Shown here one piece after another: positions 37,089-46,923 of a stretch of 64,000 bases of DNA. Each line of letters opens with the position of its first letter. Positions within the stretch are counted from its first letter, which is position 1. Source of the stretch: Rhodocollybia butyracea (Eukaryota; Basidiomycota; Agaricomycetes; Agaricales; Omphalotaceae); assembly GCA_015501585.1 (NCBI GenBank), contig JADNRY010000006.1, forward strand, positions 372,001-436,000, in the 5' to 3' direction. The translations under genes were made by a program, and so were the position numbers. The notes beneath the pieces were generated by a model that was given only the letters and a program-made list of their open reading frames with translations, did no database searches and was not told where the DNA came from.

Positions 37089-39591
37089 TTAATGTTGCAA
37101 CATTCCTGGATAACTCGACATCTGAGAAGGGCTAGCATAGGCTGCTGGTGAAGGAGAAGGTCCTCTGAAACCTCCTAGGCCGGAAATGGAAGGTGAATGG
37201 GTACCAAAAGCTGACCCAGGAGCCGTAGGTGCACCATATGCGGAACCAGCTCCGCCAGGTCCACCTTGTGGTAAGGAAAAAAGCCATAGCGAGTATCGTC
37301 TGTCTCTCTCCTTTCTCTGAAGCTTTCTCTCTTTCCTGCGCCTCCTCTTCTCAGCCTTAGTTGCATGACGCCTCTGTCGGCCATCCGGTATTTCCGTAGG
37401 GTATCCACCGTAAAATCCTGTAAGCCGAGGATCATCGTCTTCCTCTGAAGAAGACGATGATGAAGATGAGTCATCATCGTACTCCTCGTACGGTAGATCA
37501 ACTAAACCGTATTGTTGACCTGATCGTCGTTCGCGGCCTTTGTAGAGAACGAGCTCTACACCTCGACGTTCGAAAAAGGAGTGGTTCCACAGTTCAATGA
37601 GTTTGGCTACGAGTGTAGCTCTCTTTGGTAGCTTTCCGTTGATCGCGGGTACGGGGAGGGGCATGCGCCCTGACCATGCTAAAGCAATGTCCTACAGAAA
37701 TACAATTAGAGGCGTATAAAGAGGAATGAATGGCACATACATCTGTAAGACGCGTCCAGTCTTCATTATAGGCATCATGTGTCTGAAGAACCACGGGCAT
37801 ACGAGGTAATACCTCGAGAAAGAGGTCCATATCTTGGATTTTCATTGGCTCAAAAGGCGTATATGGATGGGCTGCATTGATAGGCCTCGCAAAACATTCC
37901 GGTGCCGCTAAAGTTCCCGCAGATGAGCCACCCAATATATTTGGCGACATCCTGCCTGAAATCCCAGACTGAGGAAAGCCTCCAGTAGTAGGATGGTATC
38001 CCATGCCTGGGGATGAGCCTACAGGCGTTGTTGCTCGCGAGCGTTGGCCGATGGGTCTTCCCTCCATAACGTGTCCGGGAGGGTAAGCGTCTCCGCCGCT
38101 TGCAGCAAATGGGGATGCGGAACGACCGTACGGAGAAGCAGCTCGGTGGTACGGGGATGCTGCACGGGCTCCGTAAGATCCTCCAGAGTCTCTGGCGTAA
38201 ATATCTTGCGGAGGAGCCGGAGGGTAGTTTGGCGTCCCGTAAGGAGAAGAAGGCCTCGGAGCAGGCATGTATGGCGGATCGGCAGACCTGAGCGAAGGTG
38301 ATGGATTACTATAAGCTACACCGGCAGCATACGGCTTTGAATACCCCGCAGAGGTAGCAGAAGCGTCATAAGCACTTGGCGGGCGTTCGATCCCAAAGTT
38401 GCCGCTCATCCTCCTAGCTTCATGCGTGCTATATTTACGTGGACGAGCAAGCGGAGCATTGTCATGGTCAAGACCCATATCAGCGAACTGATCAGCCAAA
38501 GTACCCCCTGTACTATACTTGCGCTCTCTACTGTAGCCCATATTTGGACTATTGCCAGTAGCGGATGGATATGCACTGGGATATCCAGCTCCCGCGCGCT
38601 CAGATCCTGCATAAGTTGGTGGGCTTGTATAACTTGGAGGAGCTCCTGGGAAACCGATGGAACCTTGAGTGAAACTTTTACGTCGTTGAAGAGAAGCTGC
38701 GTCTCGTTCTCGAGCGACACGAAGATCGGGGTCGTTATCGTATCGGTGATTCTGGTTGTTGTATCGATCCTTCTCCCGGAGGAGTTTCATAGACTCTTTC
38801 TCTTCCTTTTTTCGTCGTTTTTCTTCACTGCGTTGCCTGTTGTTCGTTCGTTCCCGGAAGAAGAGAAGGAGTGATTTCGATAAGTTGACAAGGAATAAAG
38901 GTTTGATGAAAGGAATTCCGTAGCGATAGAGCACTATGATAAGAAAGGGCAGTTTCATGAATCGTATCATCACCCACCAATCTCGAAGATTCTTTTGATC
39001 CTCCTTGCTGAAGTTTCCTCGGCTCCATGCTTCAGCAAAGTCCTACGCTTCAGGGTTAACATTGTCCTTCCTACTAGAATCATACAGAGACTGACAACAC
39101 TTGCCGGTTCCGCGTTAGCGGGTACAGTAGCAGTAGCTTCTGCGGGCACCTAATTTTCAGGTTAGTATAACGTTGGAAACCTTGAAAGACTGCACTGACC
39201 CACTGTATACCAGTCACTATGCCTGCGAAACAATGTAAGAAGCATACTCAGACGCAAACATGGAAGAATTGCTTTACCCGTCGGCGTTTGGTAGCTATCG
39301 ATGAGATCGATCAGATACAAAGTGCGTTAGAATTTACTTGTTGTTTACCTCGCTGGGACAGCTCTACGAAGGCTCAGTAAAGCGATTGAGGGAATGTGCA
39401 TATTTCACCTACTTGAATGGATGATAGACTACTTCGCCATTCGCACCAGTACTCGTTGTGTAGGTGATTGAACCAGGTGTTATCTGAGGGCCACTTGCTG
39501 CAGTTTGTGGGGCAGCGCTGTAGGACGCACTGTAATGTGATCCTGCAGGGGCTGCATACGGGGAACCGTAGGGCGACGAAGATCTGTACAT
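37089..39591 (-). CDS. conserved fungal protein with disordered Pro/Ser-rich centre; cluster of tiny exons
   Basis: Eight exons (39591-39413, 39363-39349, 39294-39278, 39222-39200, 39149-39105, 39042-38978, 38836-37741, 37691-37089) give 680 residues with all phases consistent. Exons 2-4 are only 15, 17 and 23 nt. Intron 5 has a GC donor (GCAAGT at 39104). The N-terminus has YQTPTGIVTGIQWVPAEA and DFAEAWSRGNFSKEDQKNLR. A long disordered middle has many RxASPY/RKxST repeats. The folded C-terminal part reads MDLFLEVLPRMPVVLQTHDA, TRLTDDIALAWSGRMPLP, LVAKLIELWNHSFFERRGVE and LVLYKGRERRSG, then an acidic run and a KAEKRRRRKERKLQRKERDR basic run. I recall related basidiomycete hypotheticals, but no function. 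Confidence 0.75.
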
Positions 39592-39787
39592 TGCAAGTCG
39601 TGGTTCAAGAGACAGATTGTAGCTCCATGCCGCGAGGCAACCTGAGATAGTAATAGTAAGATAAGATTACTACACGAACTTGGCCAGTTGTGTATTATAG
39701 ATCATATTTCTTTCGCGAAGAAAACATATGGTGGAATAGTCTACATCCAGCCGTATAGTGTCCATATGCTTCAAGCTCCTTCAAGCT

Positions 39788-40666
39788 TCACCAAAACTTC
39801 CAATATATAAAAATGATAAGAACGAGCGCAACGGCGCCAAGCGGTGCATATTGACGTAGCATGGCTTGTAGGTTGATGTTCCTCGCAGCCTTGCGGTATT
39901 TTTCAGACTCTGACCGTAAAGAAGTAGACAGATGCGACATTCCTGAAAGACAAACAGTGTGAGTTTAGGTATGGGATAAAGGCGACAACAACGTGCGGTC
40001 TAGAGAATCTCCTCGCCATAACAGTTCCTCCATATTTTTAGTCATGATCCGTGTAACATCCTGCAGTTCGTCGTTTAATTTGTCTAGTCCCGAGCTACTT
40101 GCTGCAGTAGCTGTTCTTGTGTCTCGATACAGTCTAGCCGTCTTGCTCATAAACGTGTCTTTGCAGACTTGAGCAACAATGACACGTATACAAAAATATG
40201 TTTAAACACCCACCGAATCCAACGAAGGCATATGGCTTGCGCACTGTTTCGACCTTTGGCCCATAAGTGGTGGCGAATTCTTTTGAAAGTTCGTCGAGAT
40301 ATGAAAAAGCCAGCTTCCTAGGGTACGACTTGTCTGCGATAGTTAGGAATACAACGTTGTCTGCGATGAGGTAGCTATAAACGTCATCGTTGGCTTGTTG
40401 ATTTTCGTTCACTTTGCTTGTACGCACTGCAATGTATATTGACCACTTTCTATCGAGCATCGTGGTTCAGAGTTGGGCGAAATTCGGCGAAAAATAAGTT
40501 TGGATTGCTGTTTATGCTCCTGAAGAGCTTGTTCTGTCTGATTCAGTTAGAGTTGTAAGCAAAACACGGAGCAAATGGTTAATTCAGACCGGACCTGTTC
40601 GTCGTCTACACTGGCAGCGAGAGGGAGAGCATCAGAGGCCCGGACAATAATTGTTGAACGAACCAT
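39788..40666 (-). CDS. SEC22: SEC22, ER-Golgi R-SNARE
   Basis: SEC22 is a vesicle SNARE for ER-Golgi transport in both directions. Five exons (40666-40595, 40537-40428, 40374-40214, 40158-39997, 39942-39788) give 219 residues. The N-terminal longin domain includes YLIADNVVFLTIADKSYPRK and FSYLDELSKEFATTYGPKVE. The SNARE motif runs through LDKLNDELQDVTRIMTKNME, ELLWRGDSLDRMSHLSTSLR and SESEKYRKAARNINLQAMLR. A single C-terminal membrane anchor (GAVALVLILFIYWKFW) follows. The arginine at the centre of the SNARE core, R in LLWRGDSLDRM, is present. Intron 4 (39943-39996) has a GC donor (GCACGT); no GT donor restores this conserved stretch. It diverges from MPO1. Confidence 0.93.
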
Positions 40667-40756
40667 GGTTTAGGTGTCGAGAAGGGTCTGGATGACGTAA
40701 CGTGACCTCGGCAATTCCGGTAAATAATAACATGTCAATACTTTTCTTTCCCCACC
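40667..40756. promoter_or_regulatory. 90 bp bidirectional promoter, SEC22 / MPO1
   Basis: Only 90 bp separate the two divergent start codons, so core promoters and 5' UTRs of both genes overlap. Both products act at the ER. Confidence 0.55.
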
Positions 40757-41601
40757 ATGGCTGTCTTCGACCTTGAGACTCAGCTCGTTTTCTACGGCGC
40801 GTACCACGCCAATAAGATCAATGTCCTCATTCATATCATCTGCGTACCGCTACTGTTGTGGTATGAATATCTAACTAACTAAACTTGTTTCGCGATTTCT
40901 TAATTACCTGCCCTCCAGGTCCGCTCAAGTGTTGCTCGCAAGCGCGCCCAGTCCGTCGTTTTTGCCTGCATATCATCTTGAAATCAACAAGTACTTGTCA
41001 TTCGACCTGAACAGCAGCTCTACTATCATGTTCTTTGTATACGAATCCTACTATTTCATTCTGGAACCGACAGCTGCTGTTCGTACCATCGCTCTATTAA
41101 CCTCAAGCGAATGATTAAATCATGGCTCAAATAGCTGATCTACATGCCCCAATTCACTCTTTCCCTCCTCACTTCAACCGCCTTTGTTCAGAGATCCGAC
41201 CACCTCACAGTTGCTCTCATCATGCAGGCTGTCGCTTGGATCGCGCAATTCATTGGTAAGTAAAGTACACAGTGCACTCCCATCTATCCTGCGTATGATC
41301 GCAGAGCAGCGGCTTTCTTTAATACTAAATCGTATTCTTTAGGACATGGCGTTGCCGAGAAACGTGCGCCAGCTCTCCTGGATAATTTAGTTGGAGGTGC
41401 GCTTCAATCCTCTGCAGAATCTACCTTGCGTCTCACTGTACTACAGCTGTCGTCCTCGCTCCTTTCTTTGTCCATCTCGAGATCCTTTTCAGTCTTGGAT
41501 ACCGACCCAAGCTACACAAACACCTCGAGAATGAAATTGGAAAGGAGATTACCCGTGTTAAGAAGATTGAAGGAGATAAACGTCGCGCCAAAGCCCAGTG
41601 A
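40757..41601 (+). CDS. MPO1-like 2-hydroxy fatty acid dioxygenase (DUF962, ER membrane)
   Basis: Yeast MPO1 (YGL010W) is an ER iron-dependent dioxygenase that performs alpha-oxidation of 2-hydroxypalmitate during phytosphingosine breakdown. Five exons (40757-40860, 40919-41078, 41135-41255, 41343-41396, 41447-41601) give 197 residues, the usual size. The start MAVFDLETQLVFYGAYHANK is followed by INVLIHIICVPLLLW, with the family's YxxxHxxxxNxxxHxxxxP pattern of conserved histidines. A second pair is at IAQFIGHGVAEKRAPALLDN. There are about four hydrophobic segments, and a lysine-rich tail (KKIEGDKRRAKAQ) ends the protein, compatible with ER retention. Function is assigned by family. Confidence 0.88.
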
Positions 41602-41841
41602 ATATTTGGACTTTCCCCGCCAGCTTTTCCAACAGATAAGGTTTCCCTTTCCCTGTCTTGTTACTTGTATACGGAACATTTCCTGTTCAACTCACTTCAA
41701 ATTTGGATCTGTACTTGTCCTACTCATGTATATTGAATGTTCAGTTTATGGGCTTTTTACATACTCAACATCAGGCAACACTCTTTCCTTTGTGTACAGA
41801 TACAATGAGTGTCCTATTGGCATGTTTAGCTTTCCACGTTC

Positions 41842-43263
41842 TCAGTTATTCGCCAAGCTTGGAGGAGGGGGCAGGATCGGCTCTCCAGTTGCAGTCACGT
41901 ACGCCGACGAAAGTCCACCGTCAACAGTAAAATCGGTACCCTAAAGTAAGTGGAAGTGCGAAGATTAGCTCAGCATTAGATGCTTTCTTTTTTGAAGATA
42001 AGAAAAAGACCAGTGAACGGGCACTCACTGTCATATAACTACTATCGTCGCTTGCCACTTGAAGCACCACTTTAATGAGAGGCAGGACAATGTTCTTGGC
42101 TTCACTCACAGAAAAGCGCAGCTTTAGCCTGCTCTATAGCCTCCCCAAATCTTCCCATCGGTAAATGCACCATTCGGCGTTGCCTCTTTTCTTCTGTATT
42201 GAGAAAGTCCATTAAAAGAGCTAAGATAGAAGAATGTTATCAACAACATCAGCATCAAGGGAGGGTGAATTACGAGTCTTGAGTGGTCCACTGAAGTTTC
42301 AAGAAAGATCAGTATCAGATATATCAGAGTTGGGCTGGCCGACATACGGGCAAAGTGAGTTCAGCCGAATGCCTTCTCTGGCATGAACCATCGCGAGTTC
42401 ACGCGTCATTGCGAGGACGCCACCCTAAGCCGAGTAAGTTGGCCTGGAGAAGCTGTAATATATCGAAAGACATACCTTAGACGCGGTATCTACCGCACGA
42501 AAAAACGTGCAGTCAAATCTTGAGCATACAAAGAAAACTAAGCACATACAAGCCAATTGAGGCGTGGCAGCTCCCATTAGTGCGACAAAGCTCGCAGTGT
42601 TGATGATACTTCCACCAGTATGCAAGCCTTTCGAGACATCGGTAGGGTTCTGCCTCATAGCCAAGATCGCGTATTTGCATCCCCACCAGACACCTTTGAG
42701 GTTGATCTGCATCGTGAGATCCCAGATGCTTTCTTCGGTATTGAGGGCGTTATCGTCCTGCGGGTGCATGATCCCGGCGTTGTTAAACTAGAATTCCTTA
42801 TCAGATGTGAGTGGCAAGACTGACATACTGAGCACATACCATAACATCCAGTCTCCCGAATTCTTTCACCGCCGTATCAACAGCATTCTTGATATCTTCT
42901 TCTTTGCTCACGTCGCATTTAATTGCGATAGCTTTGACTTGGGGGTATCTTTCCGAAATGAGGTCCGCGCCTTTTTGCGCACCTTGGAGGTTGATATCAC
43001 ATAAAAGGATGTGGGCACCTTCTTGGGCGAAGAGCACGGATGATTCAAGGCCGATACCGCTGTTTGAGGTTGGAGATGGATAGATAGATTTGATGAAAGG
43101 TGATGACGGACGATTTAGGAGGGAGATGCCTTCAAAAAAATCAAAATCACGCACGATCCGGCACCTGTGATAAGTGCAACCTGTGAGAATGAAAGAGTTG
43201 TTTATTGAAAAAGAAAAGACTTGGAGATGGAGAACTGACTCTGTGTTGAAGGCGTCCAGACAT
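41842..43263 (-). CDS. short-chain dehydrogenase/reductase (classical SDR)
   Basis: A classical SDR with an NAD(P)-binding Rossmann fold. Ten exons (43263-43240, 43180-43155, 43059-42840, 42787-42550, 42489-42476, 42424-42348, 42290-42274, 42220-42110, 42057-42029, 41940-41842) give 284 residues. Motifs are the cofactor loop TGAGSGIG (split by a 95 nt intron), the aspartate after beta-2 in LLCDINLQGA (suggests NAD), NNAGIM, the catalytic Ser region INTAS and YTASK with catalytic Tyr and Lys. The end is FTVDGGLSSAYVTATGEP. Exons 5 and 7 are just 14 and 17 nt. The substrate cannot be told from sequence. It converges with MPO1, with 240 bp between stops. Confidence 0.88.
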
Positions 43264-43503
43264 GATGGTTCAAGATAGCTTATCTTATATCTCTTGCTTC
43301 TCAAAGATCAAAGGCAGGGATTACACTAGAGGAAATTATCGAGATATGTGAGCCAGGAGTGGGCTATGACAGCAGCAGAGTGCATATTTTCTGCTGGCGA
43401 GGATGCTGTTCAAGTTTTTCAGCCTTATTATACTATATACTAACATTGCAAATCAAGGTAGAAGTGATGTACATCGTGAGTCGTGACTACGAACGATAGC
43501 AGA

Positions 43504-45278
43504 TTAATCCGGGCCCTGCTCCAGCATATCAAAGAAATCCAATGCCGCCGTAGGAAATGAATACGCAGAAACATCAGTGTTCCAGGACTGCATCTGAGAA
43601 GCGTAAGGAAGGTCATGCGGAAGATTTGCCGACGGCTCTCGAGCGACTTGAGCCTGCTTCATCCATTGCTCATCGTCCGAGTCCGATTCTGTGACAGAGG
43701 AGGCAGCATCAGAGGTTAGTAAACGAGCAGGGTCTACCCTCATCGTGTCAACTTGATAAACGTCAGATTCCAGGGCATTTGCTCTGTCTTCATCAAATCG
43801 CATGTCAGACTCGAATAGGCTCTGAATATCATGATCGTCAAGGACCGAGCCTAAAGGAGCGTTGCCGGTATCGCAAACGGTCGTATCTCCACTAAAGAAA
43901 ACAAAGTGTAAGGTAAGAATAGAAATGAAGGTTTCAACTGACTCAGCAGGATCATCTTCGAGTTGGGACGGTCCAAGTTCGAGTTGTAGGTTAGCCGTTC
44001 TGGAAGAATCATTAGCCAGACGAGGAAGGTGAATGATACCACGCACTGGTTTATCTCAATGTCAGCTATCTCATGCTCGATCTGAGACTGAGAGCCCAGC
44101 ACAACTTCAGTTGATGCTGCAATCCGTCTCGCTTGCTCAAACTCATGCATTATGCGCTTTCGACGTGGAGAGACGACGTTGAGCAATGTTCCATCACTGT
44201 CAAATTCTTGAGACTGTGAGGACGGGATGAGGATATCCTGCGAAGCCGCTTCAACCTCAACCTGTTTCGCTAGCTTAAACTGCTCAAAATGGTGCATCAC
44301 GCGCTTTCGCCGGGGAGAGATGATGTGGAGAAGTCCACCATCGCTATCAAATTCTTGCGACTGTGAGGATGGGATAGCGCTATCTCTCGAACCCGTTTCG
44401 GCCGCAGCTGCTACCTCTTTGGCGAGCTCGAGCTCGCGCCTGACGCGTTGTCTACGAGGAGAGATAACCTGGAGTAGCGCTCCACCGTCATCAAAGTCCT
44501 GAGACTGTGAGCCAGGGATAACTTCGTCCGAAGAAGAATCGGATCGAGCTCCGCATCTCCTATACGTAGAAAAATCAATATCTACTTCCTGACTCTGTGA
44601 AGACGGGACGTGAGATAGATTTGGAAGTGCATCAAACATCACAGATTTAGGCCTAGGTTTAGGCGAGATGAATCCAGGAGTTCCAGGAGTTTCCGAAACG
44701 AGATCAACCCAACGGGAGCGCTGTGGGGTCGTAGGAGGAATACCATGAACCTGGCGTCGAATCGAAGGGGATGCAGAAGGATGCGTGACCGTGAGGGTTC
44801 TGAGTGAGCTCGAAGGAGTAGCAGGGAGCCGTGACTCTGAGGTTTTCAGTGAAAAATCCCTAGGCTGGAGGTTCTGAACTATAAAGGGATTCACGTCCGG
44901 CGGAATCTGGGTCAAATCGATCGTTTCGTTACAGTCGTTGTCATATAAGCGAGTACTAGATGGCTTTGCGAGTGATTTAGGAGTGATGTATTGGTGATGA
45001 GGTGCCGTTCTTCGAGGGACTGTAGATGCCTGAGGTGTAGAGGTAGACGACGCTGCTGCATCGAACTCTTCTTTGTTCAAAGATCTGGTCCTGTAAGTAA
45101 ATTGTTGGCGACTAGAATCCGCTAGCTTGGTCTTCTTCGACGACCCTGGTGGCTGGTATTCTATCTCTACAGCATTAGCTGCATTATATTTCCTTTTCTT
45201 TGGACGAAGGTTCTCCTTTTTCTTTTTCTGTTCTGCACGTGCAAAGTATGTAGTTATCGGATTTGCCTGGCCAGGCAT
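43504..45278 (-). CDS. SQ-repeat protein with PIP-like N-terminus, unknown function
   Basis: Three exons (45278-44047, 43999-43943, 43891-43504) give 558 residues. The N-terminus ANPITTYF followed by a lysine-rich stretch resembles the ITxYF core of PCNA-interacting peptides, although the leading Gln is out of register. The central region has three tandem repeats of about 45 residues, each with SSQSQEFDSDG then LLxxxSPRRKR[VI]MHxFEQ. The repeats cover roughly 44,520-44,110. Additional SQSQ pairs lie before and after. Clustered SQ motifs are typical ATM/ATR targets, and SPRRKR looks like a CDK site plus basic patch. The C-terminus is acidic. No named family is recognised. The gene diverges from dUTPase with 161 bp between starts, so a replication or damage role is plausible. 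Confidence 0.75.
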
Positions 45279-45439
45279 ATCATATGGAAAAGAACCTGAG
45301 CAAAGTGAGGCCAGCGGCGTGACTGGCGCAAAAGAACTTAAGTAGGGTTACGGTAGCAATTCACCACCCACGTGTTCGTGTCATTGTCACGCTTTAAGTT
45401 TTTCGACCAGTCAGCGACGCGTCTTTCTCTTTCCTTCTC
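45279..45439. promoter_or_regulatory. 161 bp bidirectional promoter with MCB element, SQ-repeat gene / DUT1
   Basis: The spacer has ACGCGT at 45417-45422 (the MCB site bound by the MBF G1/S factor in other fungi), an E2F-like GGCGCAAAA at 45325-45333, and a CACGTG E-box at 45369-45374. This fits S-phase expression of dUTPase, and the divergent gene probably shares it. Confidence 0.6.
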
Positions 45440-46168
45440 ATGTCCGACATTGACACTCCACAAATCAAGAAACGAAAAATGTCGACAGATCCCGAAACTG
45501 CAGTCGCTCCTATCTCCCAGCTTCTTGTCAAGCGCCACTCCGAAAAGGCGAAGATACCGTCGAGAGGCTCAGCACTTTCTGCAGGCTATGATCTCTACAG
45601 GTGAGATTTTTATAGTCAAGGACGCGTTTTTTCTTATTGTGATGTTGCAGCGCCGAAAAGAAAACCGTTCCTGCTCACGGAAAAGCGTTGATTGACACCC
45701 AAATCTCAATTGCGGTTCCAATAGGACACTACGGTCGTGTTGCTCCAAGAAGCGGTTTGGGTACGTAGCATTATCTCTGTTCCTTTTTCCTGCTCTGATT
45801 CTCGCCCGTAGCCTCCAAATTCATGATTGACACTGGAGCTGGGGTCATAGATGCTGATTATCGTGGTATTGTATTTGTTTTACTATTCAACTTATCGGAA
45901 AAGGATTTCGAGGGTTTGCATGATTCTTTAAGTCTTTTGTACCTTACTAATTCTGTACAACAATTGTTAGTCCAGGAAGGGGACCGGATAGCTCAGCTTA
46001 TCATTGAGAAAATTCATACTCCAGAGATTTTGGAGGTAGACGTAAGACGGCACAGCACTTACTGTATACAGCGCGCTCTTACTCACGCTCATGCTTTTAC
46101 AGAATCTTGAAGAGACACTTCGTGGAGCTGGTGGATTCGGGTCAACTGGCGGTCATGGCTCCTTGTAA
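45440..46168 (+). CDS. DUT1: dUTP diphosphatase
   Basis: Hydrolyses dUTP to dUMP, keeping uracil out of DNA and feeding thymidylate synthesis. Five exons (45440-45600, 45651-45760, 45812-45913, 45971-46041, 46103-46168) give 169 residues, typical of trimeric dUTPases. All five motifs are visible: motif 1 SAGYDLYSAE, motif 2 APRSGLASK, motif 3 [14 protein letters not shown] with the catalytic Asp, motif 4 EGDRIAQLI, and motif 5 [11 protein letters not shown], which closes over the active site. The start is [14 protein letters not shown], with a basic cluster that may direct nuclear import. Confidence 0.95.
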
Positions 46169-46681
46169 AAAAGCGTGCCTTTGTATTTATCCCACATCTT
46201 ACGAAATATACACATCTTTTCCAATCCACTCACTTGATACAGGGCGATTGTATTGAAGAGGATATACTAACGAGAGGACTAAATAATAGCGGGTCTCGAG
46301 TACTCGAGTGCTTGAGCGAGGATCTGTTTCTCATTTTCTCTGCAGTGATGCTATCTATAGTCCCCTTCTACTGTGATGTACAAAATTCGTTTGTTTATCG
46401 TACGCTCTTCTTGACCAGAATATGGCTTCTGGCGGCCAATGCTTCCACTTAAGGTGATACGATCAACGATGTTAAACTAGTCTTGGTGTCGCCTCACAAG
46501 TCTTCTCAAACGCTTTGAATTCTCTTTTAATAGAGTCATGCTGTCATCGCTGGTAGCATCGATGGAAAGCACGAATGCGCGTGGAGATTCAAGCTAAGAT
46601 GTAGAAGGAGAGGGAGCGCTTTCAGGGACGCAGGTAACCTAATGATCTCGATTCAGATCGCGTAAGTAAGCGCATAATAAG
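46169..46681. other. intergenic region between DUT1 and the split tRNA gene
   Basis: About 510 bp. It has a perfect 14 bp palindrome CTCGAGTACTCGAG at 46295-46308. A 72-codon ORF at 46234-46452 shows no conservation signals. The last 100 bp are the 5' flank of the tRNA gene. Confidence 0.5.
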
Positions 46682-46700
46682 GCCCGCCTAGCTCAATCGG
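46682..46700 (+). tRNA. tRNA-Lys(CTT), 5' part, interrupted in the D-loop
   Basis: GCCCGCC (46682-46688) is the 5' acceptor strand, TA the linker, GCTC the D-stem and AATCGG the D-loop. Together TAGCTCAATCGG matches the tRNA box A promoter. The sequence then changes abruptly to the TATAAGG repeat of the retrotransposon. The missing part lies 6.1 kb away at 52850-52919: the 3' acceptor strand GGTGGGC there pairs fully with this strand (one G-U). Confidence 0.8.
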
Positions 46701-46727
46701 ATAAGGTATAAGGTATAAGGTATAAGG
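46701..46727. repeat. TATAAGG tandem repeat at the LINE 3' end
   Basis: ATAAGG followed by three TATAAGG units directly abuts the tRNA D-loop sequence AATCGG. On the element's own strand this is a CCTTATA tail. Short tandem 3' tails instead of poly(A) are known for several non-LTR clades. Confidence 0.85.
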
Positions 46728-46740
46728 TGTACACGGCCCA

Positions 46741-46771
46741 GTCGGCATACCGACAGTGGTCCCGCAAGGGA
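46741..46771 (-). other. paired hairpins in the LINE 3' UTR
   Basis: Two compact stem-loops lie side by side just inside the tail. GTCGG/CCGAC with a 4 nt loop is at 46741-46754, and TCCC/GGGA with a 4 nt loop is at 46760-46771. Such 3' structures are the usual recognition element for the element's own reverse transcriptase. Confidence 0.55.
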
Positions 46772-46923
46772 AACAGCCGGTCCCTACGACAGCGCAAGCA
46801 GCGAGCTCGACTCCCGAGGAGAAGGTAGACTGCAGGTCCAGCGTAGGGATGGGTAGCAAGGCCCCAGAGCGGAAAAAGAGGCTAGCTAATGATAAAGTAC
46901 GATGAAAACCTTTACTACTCCCA

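Noticed and set aside
46682..46760. A complete tRNA at the left end of the LINE
   Set aside because: After the D-loop the sequence is the TATAAGG repeat; no anticodon or T-arm follows locally. The remainder is at the other end of the element.
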